Shown: positions 7,901 through 16,172, numbered from the stretch's first letter. The stretch is DNA of 27,831 nt from Savagea sp. (GCA_030152585.1 JASLJC010000032.1:1-27831); one strand, 5' to 3'. The notes: generated by a model not told the origin, from the letters alone. Numbers and translations are program-made.

Positions 7901-9106
7901 ATGACAGAAAATATGAATGTAACAAACGAAGAAGTACAAGAAGAAGTGAAAACTGAAGCAATTCAAGAAGGTCAACAAGTAACAGGTGTTGTCACAAAAA
8001 TTGAAGACAAGTCAGTTGAAGTACAACTCGAAGGGACAGATTATGTTGGAATTATTCCGATTAGCGAACTGTCTAGCTTACACATCGAACAAGCGTCAGA
8101 TGCAGTGAAAGAAGGAGAAACATTAACGCTCGTCGTTACGAAAGTAGAAGATGACCAGCAACAATACATTCTTTCAAAACGTCAAGTCGACGCTAAAAAA
8201 GCATGGGTAGCATTAGAAGAGAAGTTTAATAACGATGAAATCATTGAGACAGAAGTGAAGGATGTCGTCAAAGGTGGACTCGTTGTTGATCTAGGTGTAC
8301 GAGGCTTCATCCCAGCATCTCTCGTAGAAGACTATTTCGTAGAGTCATTTGAAGATTATAAAGGTCGTACGATGGAATTTAAAATCGTCGAAATGGACCC
8401 GGAACAAAACCGCCTCATTTTATCACACCGAGCAATTGTAGAAGAACAAAAAGAACAACAAAAAGAAGAAGTATTACAAAATTTAGAAGCAGGACAAGTT
8501 GTTGATGGAACAGTTCAACGTTTAGCTTCATTTGGTGCTTTCGTAGACGTTGGTGGTGTGGATGGTCTCGTCCATATTTCTGAATTAGCACACGAACATG
8601 TTGAAAAAGTAGAAGATGCGGTCAAAGAAGGCGACGAAGTGAAAGTAAAAATTCTTTCTGTCGATCCAGAAAACGAACGTATTTCATTATCGATTAAAGA
8701 AACGTTACCTGGACCGTGGTCAAGTGTCGCTGAAAAAGTTTCAGTAGGAGATGTCGTAACAGGAGAAGTGAAACGAATCGTCTCTTACGGTGCTTTCGTC
8801 GAAGTATTGCCGGGTGTAGAAGGACTTGTTCATATTTCACGTATTGCACACGAACATATCGAATCACCAGAAGAAAAACTATCAGAAGGTGAAACGATTG
8901 AAGTGAAAGTGCTCGACGTAAATCCAGAAGAGCAACGTTTATCATTAAGTATGAAAGAATTGATTGAAAAACCAGTTCAAGTAGAACAACGCCCGACAGC
9001 ATCAACGACGTCAACAGATACGCCTGTATTTGAAGATGACGATGCGTCAGGTTTCTCATTAGGAGATATGTTAAACGAAGAAGCGTTAAAAAAATTATCA
9101 GAGTAA
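7901..9106 (+). CDS. rpsA: S1 RNA-binding domain protein (30S ribosomal protein S1 homologue, YpfD)
   Basis: 401 aa with four S1 domains at about 22-93, 110-178, 195-263 and 281-350. The last two are the most canonical (GTVQRLASFGAFVDVGGVDG with LVHISELAHEH; GEVKRIVSYGAFVEVLPGVE with LVHISRIAHEH). This four-domain form is typical of Firmicutes, shorter than the six-domain S1 of E. coli, and its tie to translation initiation is weaker there. The C-terminal tail (after about 355) is acidic and low complexity. Strong AGAGGAGGAC ribosome site, own promoter and strong terminator. Consistent codon choice suggests high expression. Confidence 0.93.
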   Translation: MTENMNVTNEEVQEEVKTEAIQEGQQVTGVVTKIEDKSVEVQLEGTDYVGIIPISELSSLHIEQASDAVKEGETLTLVVTKVEDDQQQYILSKRQVDAKKAWVALEEKFNNDEIIETEVKDVVKGGLVVDLGVRGFIPASLVEDYFVESFEDYKGRTMEFKIVEMDPEQNRLILSHRAIVEEQKEQQKEEVLQNLEAGQVVDGTVQRLASFGAFVDVGGVDGLVHISELAHEHVEKVEDAVKEGDEVKVKILSVDPENERISLSIKETLPGPWSSVAEKVSVGDVVTGEVKRIVSYGAFVEVLPGVEGLVHISRIAHEHIESPEEKLSEGETIEVKVLDVNPEEQRLSLSMKELIEKPVQVEQRPTASTTSTDTPVFEDDDASGFSLGDMLNEEALKKLSE

Positions 9107-9129
9107 CTGTAAATTAAACATGAAATGAG

Positions 9130-9163
9130 GATGATGGTGCTCATGAGCACCATCATCTTTTTT
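9130..9163 (+). terminator. Intrinsic terminator of rpsA
   Basis: A perfect 12-bp stem, GATGATGGTGCT with AGCACCATCATC, around CATG, followed by six T. Confidence 0.92.
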
Positions 9164-9246
9164 CGTTGAAAGTAGAAAAAGAAAATGAAATGACGATAAA
9201 ATGAGAAGTTTCAACAGATTTGCTTTTTTTTCACCTTCTTTTTTTG

Positions 9247-9302
9247 TACAATGAGAAGAAGTGAGCGGAACGAAGTATAGTCATTTGAAATGGGTTTATA
9301 CT
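9247..9302 (+). promoter_or_regulatory. Putative der promoter region with an imperfect palindrome
   Basis: In the 240-nt rpsA-der gap a TACAAT -10 candidate (9247-9252) follows a T-rich tract with no clear -35. About 20 nt downstream lies the imperfect inverted repeat AGTATA (9274-9279) ... TATACT (9297-9302), with CATT/AATG inside it. It could be an operator or 5' hairpin; weak evidence. Confidence 0.3.
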
Positions 9303-9346
9303 CTACACTAAAAAAGTAATAAATAGAAAGAAAGGAAGGCGAAAAA

Positions 9347-10657
9347 ATGGAATTACCAGTAATCGCTATTGTAGGACGTCCGAATATCGGAAAGTCTACA
9401 GTGTTTAACCGAATTGTAGGAGAGCGACTCTCTATTGTAGAAGATACACCAGGTGTTACAAGAGATCGTATTTACGGTAAAGGAGAATGGTTAACGAATA
9501 CATTCAACGTAATCGACACAGGAGGAATTGATCTCGGAGACGAGCCGTTATTAGAACAAATTAAACTACAAGCTGAAATTGCAGTACAAGAAGCAGATGT
9601 CATTTTGTTTTTAACGAATGGTCGTGAAGGTGTAACAGATGCGGATGAATATATTGCACGTATGTTATATAAATCAAAAAAGCCGGTCGTTCTTGGTGTG
9701 AATAAAGTCGATTATGTAGAAATGACAGATGTTATTTATGATTTTTATGCACTAGGGTTTGGCGACCCGATGCCTATTTCAGGATCACACGGACGAGGCA
9801 TTGGTGACTTATTAGATGCACTAGTAGCCGCTTTCCCTAAAGATGAAGGACATGTGATAGAAGAAGATACGATTCATTTTTCTTTAATCGGTCGTCCAAA
9901 TGTAGGGAAATCTTCATTAGTCAATGCCCTTGTAGGAGAAGAACGAGCAATCGTCAGTAATGTTGCAGGCACGACGACAGATGCGACAGATACTCCGTTT
10001 GAATACGAAGGACAAAAGTATAAGATTATCGATACGGCGGGAATGCGTCGAAAAGGAAAAGTATATGAAAAAGTAGAAAAGTATAGTGTTCTTCGAGCGC
10101 ATCGTGCGATTGAGCGAAGTGACGTCGTTTTAATCGTTTTAAACGGGGAAGAAGGAATACGTGAGCAAGATAAACGTGTAGCTGGATTAGCAGAAGATGC
10201 GGGAAAAGGTGTTATTTTCATTGTAAATAAATGGGATGCGGTAGAGAAAGATACGAAAACGATGGATGAGTTTACGAAATTAATTCGTTATCATTTCGCC
10301 TTTTTAGAATATGCACCTGTTTTATTCGTTTCAGCTAAAACAGGTCAACGTGTAAAAGAGATTTATGAACTCGTCCGCTATGTGAGCGAAAAACACGCCT
10401 TACGTATTCAGTCAAGTGTTTTAAACGATGTTATGAGTGATGCGTTTGCGCGTAATCCAGCGCCGAACGATAAAGGTCGACGTTTACGTATTTATTATGT
10501 AACACAAGTGGCAACGAAACCACCAACGTTTATCGTTTTTGTCAATGATCCAGAGTTAATGCATTTTTCATACGAGCGTTTTATTCGAAATACATTACGT
10601 GAAGCATTCGGTTTCGAAGGAACACCGATTCGCTTAATTAAGCGTGCACGTAATTAA
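9347..10657 (+). CDS. der: Ribosome-assembly GTPase Der (EngA, YphC)
   Basis: 436 aa, the family length. Two tandem GTPase domains and a C-terminal KH-like domain. First G domain: GRPNIGKST (10-18), DTPGVTRD, NVIDTGG, NKVD (119-122). Second: GRPNVGKSS (182-190), GTTTDATDTPF, IIDTAGMRRKGK, NKWD. The KH-like domain covers roughly the last 85 residues and includes VSEKHALRI and a basic end. Essential for maturation of the 50S subunit. AAAGGAAGG ribosome site before ATG 9347; gpsA follows after 15 nt, so the two form an operon. Confidence 0.98.
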   Translation: MELPVIAIVGRPNIGKSTVFNRIVGERLSIVEDTPGVTRDRIYGKGEWLTNTFNVIDTGGIDLGDEPLLEQIKLQAEIAVQEADVILFLTNGREGVTDADEYIARMLYKSKKPVVLGVNKVDYVEMTDVIYDFYALGFGDPMPISGSHGRGIGDLLDALVAAFPKDEGHVIEEDTIHFSLIGRPNVGKSSLVNALVGEERAIVSNVAGTTTDATDTPFEYEGQKYKIIDTAGMRRKGKVYEKVEKYSVLRAHRAIERSDVVLIVLNGEEGIREQDKRVAGLAEDAGKGVIFIVNKWDAVEKDTKTMDEFTKLIRYHFAFLEYAPVLFVSAKTGQRVKEIYELVRYVSEKHALRIQSSVLNDVMSDAFARNPAPNDKGRRLRIYYVTQVATKPPTFIVFVNDPELMHFSYERFIRNTLREAFGFEGTPIRLIKRARN

Positions 10658-10672
10658 AAGGAGTCGATTCAT

Positions 10673-11701
10673 ATGGATAAGAAAGTAGCTGTGATCGGAG
10701 CGGGAAGTTGGGGAAGTGCCATTGCTTTCGTTTTAGCGGAAAATGGATGGAACACTTATCTTTGGGCACGTCGGCACGAACAAGTAGAAGAAATTAATAC
10801 GCATCATACAAACCGAGCATATTTACGTGATGCGGTGTTGCCGACTACTTTAAGAGCGACGAATCGTTTAGAAGAAGCGGTAGAAGGAGCGGCGATGGTC
10901 GTCCTTGCTGTACCGACGGTCGCTATGCGAGGTGTTTGTCAACAACTCGAGCCTTTACTCGATACACCGCAACTTTTCGTCCATGTTTCAAAAGGGATAG
11001 AACCGGGCACGTTAAAACGGATATCTGAAATGATTGAAGAAGAAATACCGAAGTCAAAACGAAGAGCAGTCGTAGCATTATCTGGTCCGAGTCATGCAGA
11101 AGAAGTCGTTCAACATCAGCCGACAACTGTAACGGTTGCTTCCTCATCAAAAGATGCGGCAAAAGAAGTACAAGACTTTTTTATGAGTACGGATTTTCGT
11201 GTTTATACGAATGAAGATATTATCGGGGTAGAACTCGGTGGTGCTTTGAAAAATGTCATTGCACTCGGTGCAGGTGCAACAGATGGTATCGGGTACGGAG
11301 ACAATGCAAAAGCCGCATTGATTACGCGAGGGCTCGCTGAAATGACGAGACTCGGTGTTGCAATGGGAGCACATCCCTTAACATTTTCGGGATTATCAGG
11401 GCTCGGTGATCTTATCGTAACTTGTACGAGTGAACACTCTCGAAATTGGCGTGCAGGACATCTCCTCGGTAAAGGACATTCGTTAGAAGAAGTAACCGAA
11501 GGAATGGGAATGGTAATTGAAGGTGTACGGACAGCAAAAGCAGCACATGAATTGGCACAAAAGTATAACGTGTCAATGCCTATTACCGAAGCGATATATA
11601 ACGTTCTTTTCCATCAAGTGACAGCAAAAGAAGCAGTAGACCATTTAATGGAAAGAGATCGAAAAGATGAAGTAACAGATATTATTCGAAATCACTCATA
11701 A
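10673..11701 (+). CDS. gpsA: NAD(P)-dependent glycerol-3-phosphate dehydrogenase
   Basis: 342 aa. Makes sn-glycerol 3-phosphate from dihydroxyacetone phosphate for phospholipid synthesis. N-terminal Rossmann motif VIGAGSWGSAIA, then LAVPTVAM, HVSKGIEPGT, ALSGPSHAEEV, and the catalytic lysine region GGALKNVIALGAGATDGIGY with GDNAKAALITRGLAEM. C-terminal motif FSGLSGLGDLIVTCTSEHSR is complete. Ribosome site AAAAGGAG. In B. subtilis yphE, yphF and spoIVA follow before hbs; here hbs is next after only 153 nt. Confidence 0.97.
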   Translation: MDKKVAVIGAGSWGSAIAFVLAENGWNTYLWARRHEQVEEINTHHTNRAYLRDAVLPTTLRATNRLEEAVEGAAMVVLAVPTVAMRGVCQQLEPLLDTPQLFVHVSKGIEPGTLKRISEMIEEEIPKSKRRAVVALSGPSHAEEVVQHQPTTVTVASSSKDAAKEVQDFFMSTDFRVYTNEDIIGVELGGALKNVIALGAGATDGIGYGDNAKAALITRGLAEMTRLGVAMGAHPLTFSGLSGLGDLIVTCTSEHSRNWRAGHLLGKGHSLEEVTEGMGMVIEGVRTAKAAHELAQKYNVSMPITEAIYNVLFHQVTAKEAVDHLMERDRKDEVTDIIRNHS

Positions 11702-11776
11702 TATGTAAAAAATTTGCTAATAATGTGAGAATGAAAAAAGTTTTAATATTTGTTCAGAAAAACGCTATAAATATTG

Positions 11777-11805
11777 TTGCGTCGCGGTTTGTCATGTGTT
11801 ACTCT
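11777..11805 (+). promoter_or_regulatory. Putative promoter of hbs
   Basis: TTGCGT (11777-11782), 17-nt spacer, TACTCT (11800-11805). A second -10-like TATAAA lies at 11766-11771. The whole gpsA-hbs gap (11702-11854) otherwise holds no gene. The hexamers are imperfect, so the position is tentative. Confidence 0.35.
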
Positions 11806-11854
11806 TTGTACAGTGTTCTAAGTCTAGGACATACAATTTAAAGGAGGTGTCATC

Positions 11855-12130
11855 ATGAATAAAACAGAATTAGTAACAGCAGTAGCTGAAAAAACAGAAC
11901 TTACGAAAAAAGATGCGACGAAAGCAGTCGAAGCAGTTTTCGATACGATTCAAGAAACGCTTGCAAACGGTGAAAAAGTACAGTTAATCGGTTTCGGTAA
12001 CTTTGAAGTACGTGACCGTGCAGCGCGTAAAGGACGTAACCCACAGACAGGAAAAGAAATTGAAATTCCTGCAAGCAAAGTACCGGCATTTAAAGCGGGA
12101 AAAGCACTCAAAGAAGCTGTGAAAAAATAA
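11855..12130 (+). CDS. hbs: DNA-binding protein HU
   Basis: 91 aa nucleoid protein that binds and bends DNA as a dimer. The sequence has the HU signature: MNKTELVTAVAEKTELTKKD at the N-terminus, GFGNFEVRDRAARKGRNPQT at the start of the DNA-binding arm, and IPASKVPAFKAGKALKEAVK at the end. An AAAGGAGGTG ribosome site close to consensus and a long terminator fit a heavily expressed single gene. No spoIVA lies upstream, unlike in B. subtilis. Confidence 0.98.
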   Translation: MNKTELVTAVAEKTELTKKDATKAVEAVFDTIQETLANGEKVQLIGFGNFEVRDRAARKGRNPQTGKEIEIPASKVPAFKAGKALKEAVKK

Positions 12131-12141
12131 CGAACTTTATG

Positions 12142-12199
12142 AAGGCTTATCGAAATTTCTCTGTATTATATACAGAAGAAATGTTCGGTAAGCCTTTTT
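12142..12199 (+). terminator. Long intrinsic terminator of hbs
   Basis: A 58-nt hairpin. Outer stem AAGGCTTATCGAA with TTCGGTAAGCCTT (one wobble), inner stem ATTTCT/AGAAAT, then CTGTA/TACAG around TTATA, with two single-base bulges, followed by T's. Unusually long for a terminator; it could also stabilise the mRNA 3' end. Confidence 0.85.
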
Positions 12200-12231
12200 A
12201 GTGTTTCGTTATGTACGTTTGTATGAAACTA

Positions 12232-12240
12232 TGCTACTAT
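12232..12240 (+). promoter_or_regulatory. Putative extended -10 promoter of folE-mtrB
   Basis: TGCTACTAT (extended TGn with TACTAT at 12235-12240), no convincing -35. It would give a leader of about 70 nt before the folE start. Confidence 0.4.
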
Positions 12241-12319
12241 TTTGAAGGAAACAAACTTTAATACAGCGAATACAACACATTCAAATACAAACACGATACA
12301 AGGAAGGAAGCGAAGTGTA

Positions 12320-12886
12320 GTGGAAGAGAAAAACTTAAAGCAAATTGAAGAAGCCGTAAAAATGATTTTAGAAGCAGTCGGGGAGGATCCGTCAAGAGAG
12401 GGGTTACTCGATACGCCGAAACGTGTAGCTAAAATGTATCGAGAAGTATTTTCAGGTTTAAATGAAGATCCACGTCAATTTTTTGAGACCGTTTTCGAAG
12501 AAAGTCACGAAGAAGTCGTGCTCGTAAAAGATATTACATTCCATTCAATGTGTGAACATCATTTAGTCCCTTTTTTCGGTAAAGCACACGTAGCATATAT
12601 TCCACAAGGTGGACGTATTGCAGGATTAAGTAAATTAGCACGAGCAGTTGAAGTAACTTCGCGTCGCCCGCAATTACAAGAACGTATTACTGCGACAGTA
12701 GCAGACGCTATTGAAGAAATGTTACAACCAAAAGGTGTATTTGTTTTAGTGGAAGCTGAACATATGTGTATGACGATGCGCGGCATTCGTAAACCGGGTG
12801 CAACGACTGTGACGACGGCAGCACGTGGGGTATTTGAAACAGATGATGCGAAGCGAGCAGAAATCGTTTCATTCATTCGAGATTAA
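12320..12886 (+). CDS. folE: GTP cyclohydrolase I (FolE, MtrA)
   Basis: 188 aa, as in B. subtilis (190). Converts GTP to dihydroneopterin triphosphate, the first step of folate synthesis. Zinc and active-site residues are present: HSMCEHHLVPFFGKAH (Cys 78 and His 80-81 region), GLSKLARAVE, RPQLQERIT, and EAEHMCMTMRGIRKPGA with the second zinc Cys. I chose GTG 12320, preceded by AAGGAAGGAAG; it aligns with the usual N-terminus (EEKNLKQIEEAVKMILEAVG). A longer in-frame TTG at 12242 lacks a ribosome site and adds 26 residues of low-complexity Asn/Thr. Followed by mtrB, the classic mtrAB pair. Confidence 0.95.
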   Translation: MEEKNLKQIEEAVKMILEAVGEDPSREGLLDTPKRVAKMYREVFSGLNEDPRQFFETVFEESHEEVVLVKDITFHSMCEHHLVPFFGKAHVAYIPQGGRIAGLSKLARAVEVTSRRPQLQERITATVADAIEEMLQPKGVFVLVEAEHMCMTMRGIRKPGATTVTTAARGVFETDDAKRAEIVSFIRD

Positions 12887-12940
12887 TAACGTAAATATGT
12901 TACAATCATTTTATACGTTTGAAGAAGAGGAGAGATTAAG

Positions 12941-13156
12941 ATGAGTCAACCAGAATATGTAGTCATTAAAGCGAAAGAAGATGGCGTTAATGTGATCGGT
13001 TTAACACGTGGAGATGATACGAAATTTCATCATACTGAAAAATTAGATGCTGGAGAAGTGATGGTCGCTCAATTTACAGAACATACGTCAGCGATGAAAA
13101 TTCGTGGGCGCGCTGAAATTATTACGTCACACGGAACCGCAATGAGCGGCGACTAA
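12941..13156 (+). CDS. mtrB: trp RNA-binding attenuation protein TRAP
   Basis: 71 aa (B. subtilis 75). In the known family TRAP forms an 11-subunit ring which, when loaded with tryptophan, binds 11 (G/U)AG triplets in trp leader RNA and causes termination. The RNA-contact residues equivalent to B. subtilis Lys37, Lys56 and Arg58 are kept (K34, K53, R55 in EKLDAG and SAMKIRG), as is the tryptophan-binding stretch GLTRGDDTKFHH and AQFTEHTSA. So the protein looks functional. It follows folE by 54 nt with an AGAGGAG ribosome site. A TGTTACAAT extended -10 candidate lies at 12898-12906. No trp genes are in this window. Confidence 0.95.
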   Translation: MSQPEYVVIKAKEDGVNVIGLTRGDDTKFHHTEKLDAGEVMVAQFTEHTSAMKIRGRAEIITSHGTAMSGD

Positions 13157-13187
13157 TGAAGTATATGTAGTGGAATGGAGAACGATT

Positions 13188-13880
13188 ATGGAACAGCAAC
13201 TGAATGAAAAAATAAAACGCTATATCCAAGATGTGAAAGAAGCGATTTACGAACCGACGATTGAGCGAGAATTACCTTCAATTCCTCTCGTTTTAGAAGA
13301 AGAGGCCTTTTTTATTTTATTACCTTTTTTTAATGGTGAGAGAGAAACGAAAGAACGTTATCGTGAAGCAGTCGCAATAGGCGCTGTCTTTTCAGCGTTA
13401 CGGGCGCATAGTCGTGTACATTTAGAAAATAGTTCATCGACTGAACAACAGCTGACAGTCCTTGCTGGAGACCATTTTAGTGGTATTCATTACCGAATTC
13501 TCGCATCACTCCGCTCATTTCCATTAATTCGTCATTTATCTGAAGCGATTGCACGTGCAAATGAAGAGAAGACAGATTTGTTTTTCCGACAACTATCGAC
13601 TTCGACAGACTGGAAAAAAAGTATTATAACGAGTGATGTCGGTCTTATTACGAGTTTTTACGATGTAAATGGGTGGCAACATTATCATCGACTCGTGCAA
13701 GATGGTTTACCGTACTCGTATATAAAGAATGAGTCAGCATTTACTCGAATGTCACCAACGATAGTAGAAGAAGCTCGTATACAGTGGAAAAAAGAACTCG
13801 TTGCAACAATCGATCAAAATGAAGCGAATCTTACGGAAGCATTACAACAATATGTAAGAAGAAGAGCGGTAGGAAAGTAG
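13188..13880 (+). CDS. hepS: Heptaprenyl diphosphate synthase component I
   Basis: 230 aa, small non-catalytic subunit of the two-part enzyme that makes the C35 side chain of menaquinone-7; the catalytic partner hepT lies two genes on. The sequence is poorly conserved, as usual for this subunit. Identification rests on the position between mtrB and menH, the length, and a mostly helical protein with GDHFSGIHYRILASL, which resembles the conserved GD-x2-SG-x3-LL core of HepS. Start ATG 13188 has TGGAGAA 7 nt upstream; an in-frame GTG at 13170 lacks a site. The gene stops 13 nt before menH. Confidence 0.85.
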   Translation: MEQQLNEKIKRYIQDVKEAIYEPTIERELPSIPLVLEEEAFFILLPFFNGERETKERYREAVAIGAVFSALRAHSRVHLENSSSTEQQLTVLAGDHFSGIHYRILASLRSFPLIRHLSEAIARANEEKTDLFFRQLSTSTDWKKSIITSDVGLITSFYDVNGWQHYHRLVQDGLPYSYIKNESAFTRMSPTIVEEARIQWKKELVATIDQNEANLTEALQQYVRRRAVGK

Positions 13881-13893
13881 GAAGGTGAACGAA

Positions 13894-14592
13894 TTGGTAC
13901 CAGAACAAGAACGTGTCCATAAAGTATTTGAAAATATTTCAAAAGACTATGACAAAATGAACACGGTCATTAGTTTTAATCAACATAAACGTTGGCGAAC
14001 GGATATGATGGAGCAAATGAATGTGACGCAAGGTTCGTCCGTACTCGATGTATGCTGTGGAACAGGTGAATGGACGACATCATTAGCTGAAAAAGTAGGA
14101 GCAAATGGACATGTTGTCGGTCTTGACTTTAGTCCGTCTATGTTAGAAGCTGCTCATGAGAAAGTACAGCCGTACGAACAAGTGGATCTCGTGCAAGGAA
14201 ATGCAATGGATTTACCTTTTCCAGATCATACATTTGATTATGTAACGGTCGGTTTCGGATTACGGAATATCGCAGATTATCGTCAAGCGTTACGTGAAAT
14301 GCATCGCGTATTAAAGCCTGGTGGTATGATTGCGTCTCTTGAAACATCACAGCCCGAATCTAAACCATTTCGGTTGTTATTCCGAACATATTTTAAATAT
14401 GTCATGCCGGTGTTCGGAGAGTTGTTTTCACATCATTATAAAGAGTACGTATGGCTTGAAAAGTCGGCAGGACAATTTCCAGGAAGAGACCAGTTGGCAG
14501 CAGATTTCGCACGTATCGGCTTTATCGATATTCACTATAAACCGTATACAGGCGGTGTAGCAGCTGGTCATATAGGATTCAAGTCCGAATAA
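13894..14592 (+). CDS. menH: Demethylmenaquinone methyltransferase (MenH, also called MenG/UbiE)
   Basis: 232 aa SAM-dependent C-methyltransferase for the last step of menaquinone synthesis. Motifs: VHKVFENISKDYDKMNTVIS at the N-terminus, LDVCCGTGEWTTSLA (SAM motif I), GLDFSPSMLE, GNAMDLPFPDHTFDYVTVGF, GLRNIADYRQAL and VLKPGGMIASLETSQP, ending in YTGGVAAGHIGFKSE. Start choice: TTG 13894 sits 8 nt after AGGAAGGTGA and gives a length like B. subtilis (233). GTG 13885, three codons earlier, is possible. Lies between the two heptaprenyl synthase subunits, so side chain and ring genes are expressed together. Confidence 0.95.
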   Translation: MVPEQERVHKVFENISKDYDKMNTVISFNQHKRWRTDMMEQMNVTQGSSVLDVCCGTGEWTTSLAEKVGANGHVVGLDFSPSMLEAAHEKVQPYEQVDLVQGNAMDLPFPDHTFDYVTVGFGLRNIADYRQALREMHRVLKPGGMIASLETSQPESKPFRLLFRTYFKYVMPVFGELFSHHYKEYVWLEKSAGQFPGRDQLAADFARIGFIDIHYKPYTGGVAAGHIGFKSE

Positions 14593-14613
14593 ATGTAGGG
14601 GAAGGGAATCGTT

Positions 14614-15591
14614 TTGCGAAAAATACAATTAATGACGTTTTATAAAAGTTTTCGGAAAGAATTACATACGATTGAACGAGAGTTAGAACGAGCACTTCAG
14701 TCGAATTCCCCTGTCGTTCAAAAAGCAGCGTTGCATTTATTGCAAGCAGGCGGAAAACGAATTCGTCCAATCTTTGTTATTTTGTCAGCTCACTTCGGTG
14801 AACGGTATGATGGAGAAAACGTCGCAAAAGTAGCCGTGTCGCTCGAGTTAATCCATATGGCTTCGCTCGTGCACGATGACGTAATCGATCATTCTGACAT
14901 GCGTCGTGGTAATCCGACAGTGCGTGCGCAATATAACAATCAAGTTGCTATGTATACAGGTGATTTTATTTTTTCACGTGCTTTGCATGCAATCGGTAAT
15001 ATTGAAAAGCAACAAATGCATGAACGGTTAGCCGATACGATGTTAGAAATATGTAAAGGTGAAATTATTCAGATCGATTATCAACAAGTTGTAAATCAAA
15101 ACTTGAGGGACTATTTGCGTCGAATTAAGCGTAAAACGGCGTTGTTATTGTCATCTAGCTGTGAACTCGGTGCTATCGTATCTGAAGCAGATATGAAAAC
15201 GATTGGTCATATGCGACGTTACGGCTATTTTGCTGGGATGGCATTCCAAATCGTCGATGATATATTGGATATCGTTTCGACGGATGAAAAATTAGGAAAG
15301 CCAGCAGGTAGTGATTTATTAAACGGTCATTTAACACTTCCGATTTTACATATCAAAGACGACCCACAATTTGTGCCGTATATGAAAAAGGCATTTGCTC
15401 ACACATTAAGTGAGACGGAGCGTCAAGAGATGTTACAATATATTCGCCAAAGTGGTGCGATTGAAAAGTCTCAAGCGTTGAGTGACCGTTATTTAGAAAA
15501 AGCATTAGAAGAAATATCACATTTACCGAATAATAAAGCAAAAAAAGCCTTTCATCAAATTGCGGAGTTTATCGGAGAGCGAAAATATTAA
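14614..15591 (+). CDS. hepT: Heptaprenyl diphosphate synthase component II (catalytic)
   Basis: 325 aa trans-polyprenyl synthase. First aspartate-rich motif in SLVHDDVIDHSDMRRGNPTV (DDVID about 88-92) and second in IVDDILDIVSTDEKLGKPAG (DDILD about 215), plus GGKRIRP for pyrophosphate binding near residue 46. Extends farnesyl diphosphate with isopentenyl diphosphate to C35, together with HepS. Starts at TTG 14614, which has GGGGAAGGG 7 nt upstream; ATG 14632 is an internal alternative with no site. No heme-type or bc-complex genes occur nearby, but the quinone pathway is intact here. Confidence 0.95.
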   Translation: MRKIQLMTFYKSFRKELHTIERELERALQSNSPVVQKAALHLLQAGGKRIRPIFVILSAHFGERYDGENVAKVAVSLELIHMASLVHDDVIDHSDMRRGNPTVRAQYNNQVAMYTGDFIFSRALHAIGNIEKQQMHERLADTMLEICKGEIIQIDYQQVVNQNLRDYLRRIKRKTALLLSSSCELGAIVSEADMKTIGHMRRYGYFAGMAFQIVDDILDIVSTDEKLGKPAGSDLLNGHLTLPILHIKDDPQFVPYMKKAFAHTLSETERQEMLQYIRQSGAIEKSQALSDRYLEKALEEISHLPNNKAKKAFHQIAEFIGERKY

Positions 15592-15606
15592 TTGTTTCGA
15601 TTGTAG

Positions 15607-15635
15607 TTGAATTTCAAAGTAGGCAATGATAAGAT
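15607..15635 (+). promoter_or_regulatory. SigA promoter of ndk
   Basis: TTGAAT (15607-15612), 17-nt spacer ending in TGA (extended TGn), TAAGAT (15630-15635), about 42 nt before the ndk start. Confidence 0.6.
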
Positions 15636-15676
15636 GATTGAGGAGTTTTTGTATATATAATTGAAGGAGTTGTTTA

Positions 15677-16123
15677 ATGATGGAACGTACATTTTTAATG
15701 GTGAAACCAGACGGCGTACAACGTAACCTCACAGGTGAAATTGTCAACCGTTTCGAAAGCAAAGGATTCAAACTCGTAGGAGCTAAACTTATGATGGTAA
15801 CAGAAGAGTTAGCAAACGAGCACTACGGTGAGCATAAAGAGCGCCCATTCTTCGGCGAACTCGTTGACTTCATTACGTCAGGACCTGTATTCGCAATGGT
15901 ATGGGAAGGTGAAGGCGTTATCGCAAAAGCACGTCTTATGATGGGAGCAACGAACCCAGAAGAATCAGCACCAGGCACGATTCGTGGAGACTTCGCAGTA
16001 AACGTTGGTCAAAACATCATTCACGGTTCAGATTCAGCAGAATCAGCAAAACGTGAAATCGGTCTTTTCTTCAACGAAGCAGAACTCGTAGATTACGATA
16101 AAGTTATCGATCGTTGGGTATAA
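15677..16123 (+). CDS. ndk: Nucleoside diphosphate kinase
   Basis: 148 aa (family 149). Moves the gamma phosphate between nucleoside triphosphates and diphosphates through a phosphohistidine. The sequence shows TFLMVKPDGVQRNLTGEIV, the ERPFFGELVDFITSGPVFAMVWEG core and the active-site histidine in GQNIIHGSDSAESA. Two adjacent ATGs give MMERTF; the first has AAGGAG 7 nt upstream. It has its own promoter and terminator and strongly biased, high-expression-style codons. It sits between hepT and cheR as in B. subtilis. Confidence 0.98.
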   Translation: MMERTFLMVKPDGVQRNLTGEIVNRFESKGFKLVGAKLMMVTEELANEHYGEHKERPFFGELVDFITSGPVFAMVWEGEGVIAKARLMMGATNPEESAPGTIRGDFAVNVGQNIIHGSDSAESAKREIGLFFNEAELVDYDKVIDRWV

Positions 16124-16135
16124 TCATTTAAAGTT

Positions 16136-16172
16136 AAGCAGCGGAGCGTACTAGCGCGTCCGTTGCTTTTTT
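16136..16172 (+). terminator. Intrinsic terminator of ndk
   Basis: AAGCAGCGGA pairs with TCCGTTGCTT (one wobble), with an additional GCG/CGC pair inside the loop, followed by T's. Confidence 0.85.

Noticed and set aside
12242..12319. Longer folE start at TTG 12242
   Set aside because: No ribosome site, and a low-complexity extension not found in FolE; GTG 12320 has AAGGAAGG.
12559..12876. A 105-codon minus-strand ORF across folE
   Set aside because: It lies wholly antisense to a well-conserved gene and has no recognisable motif; the same applies to other minus-strand ORFs inside genes.
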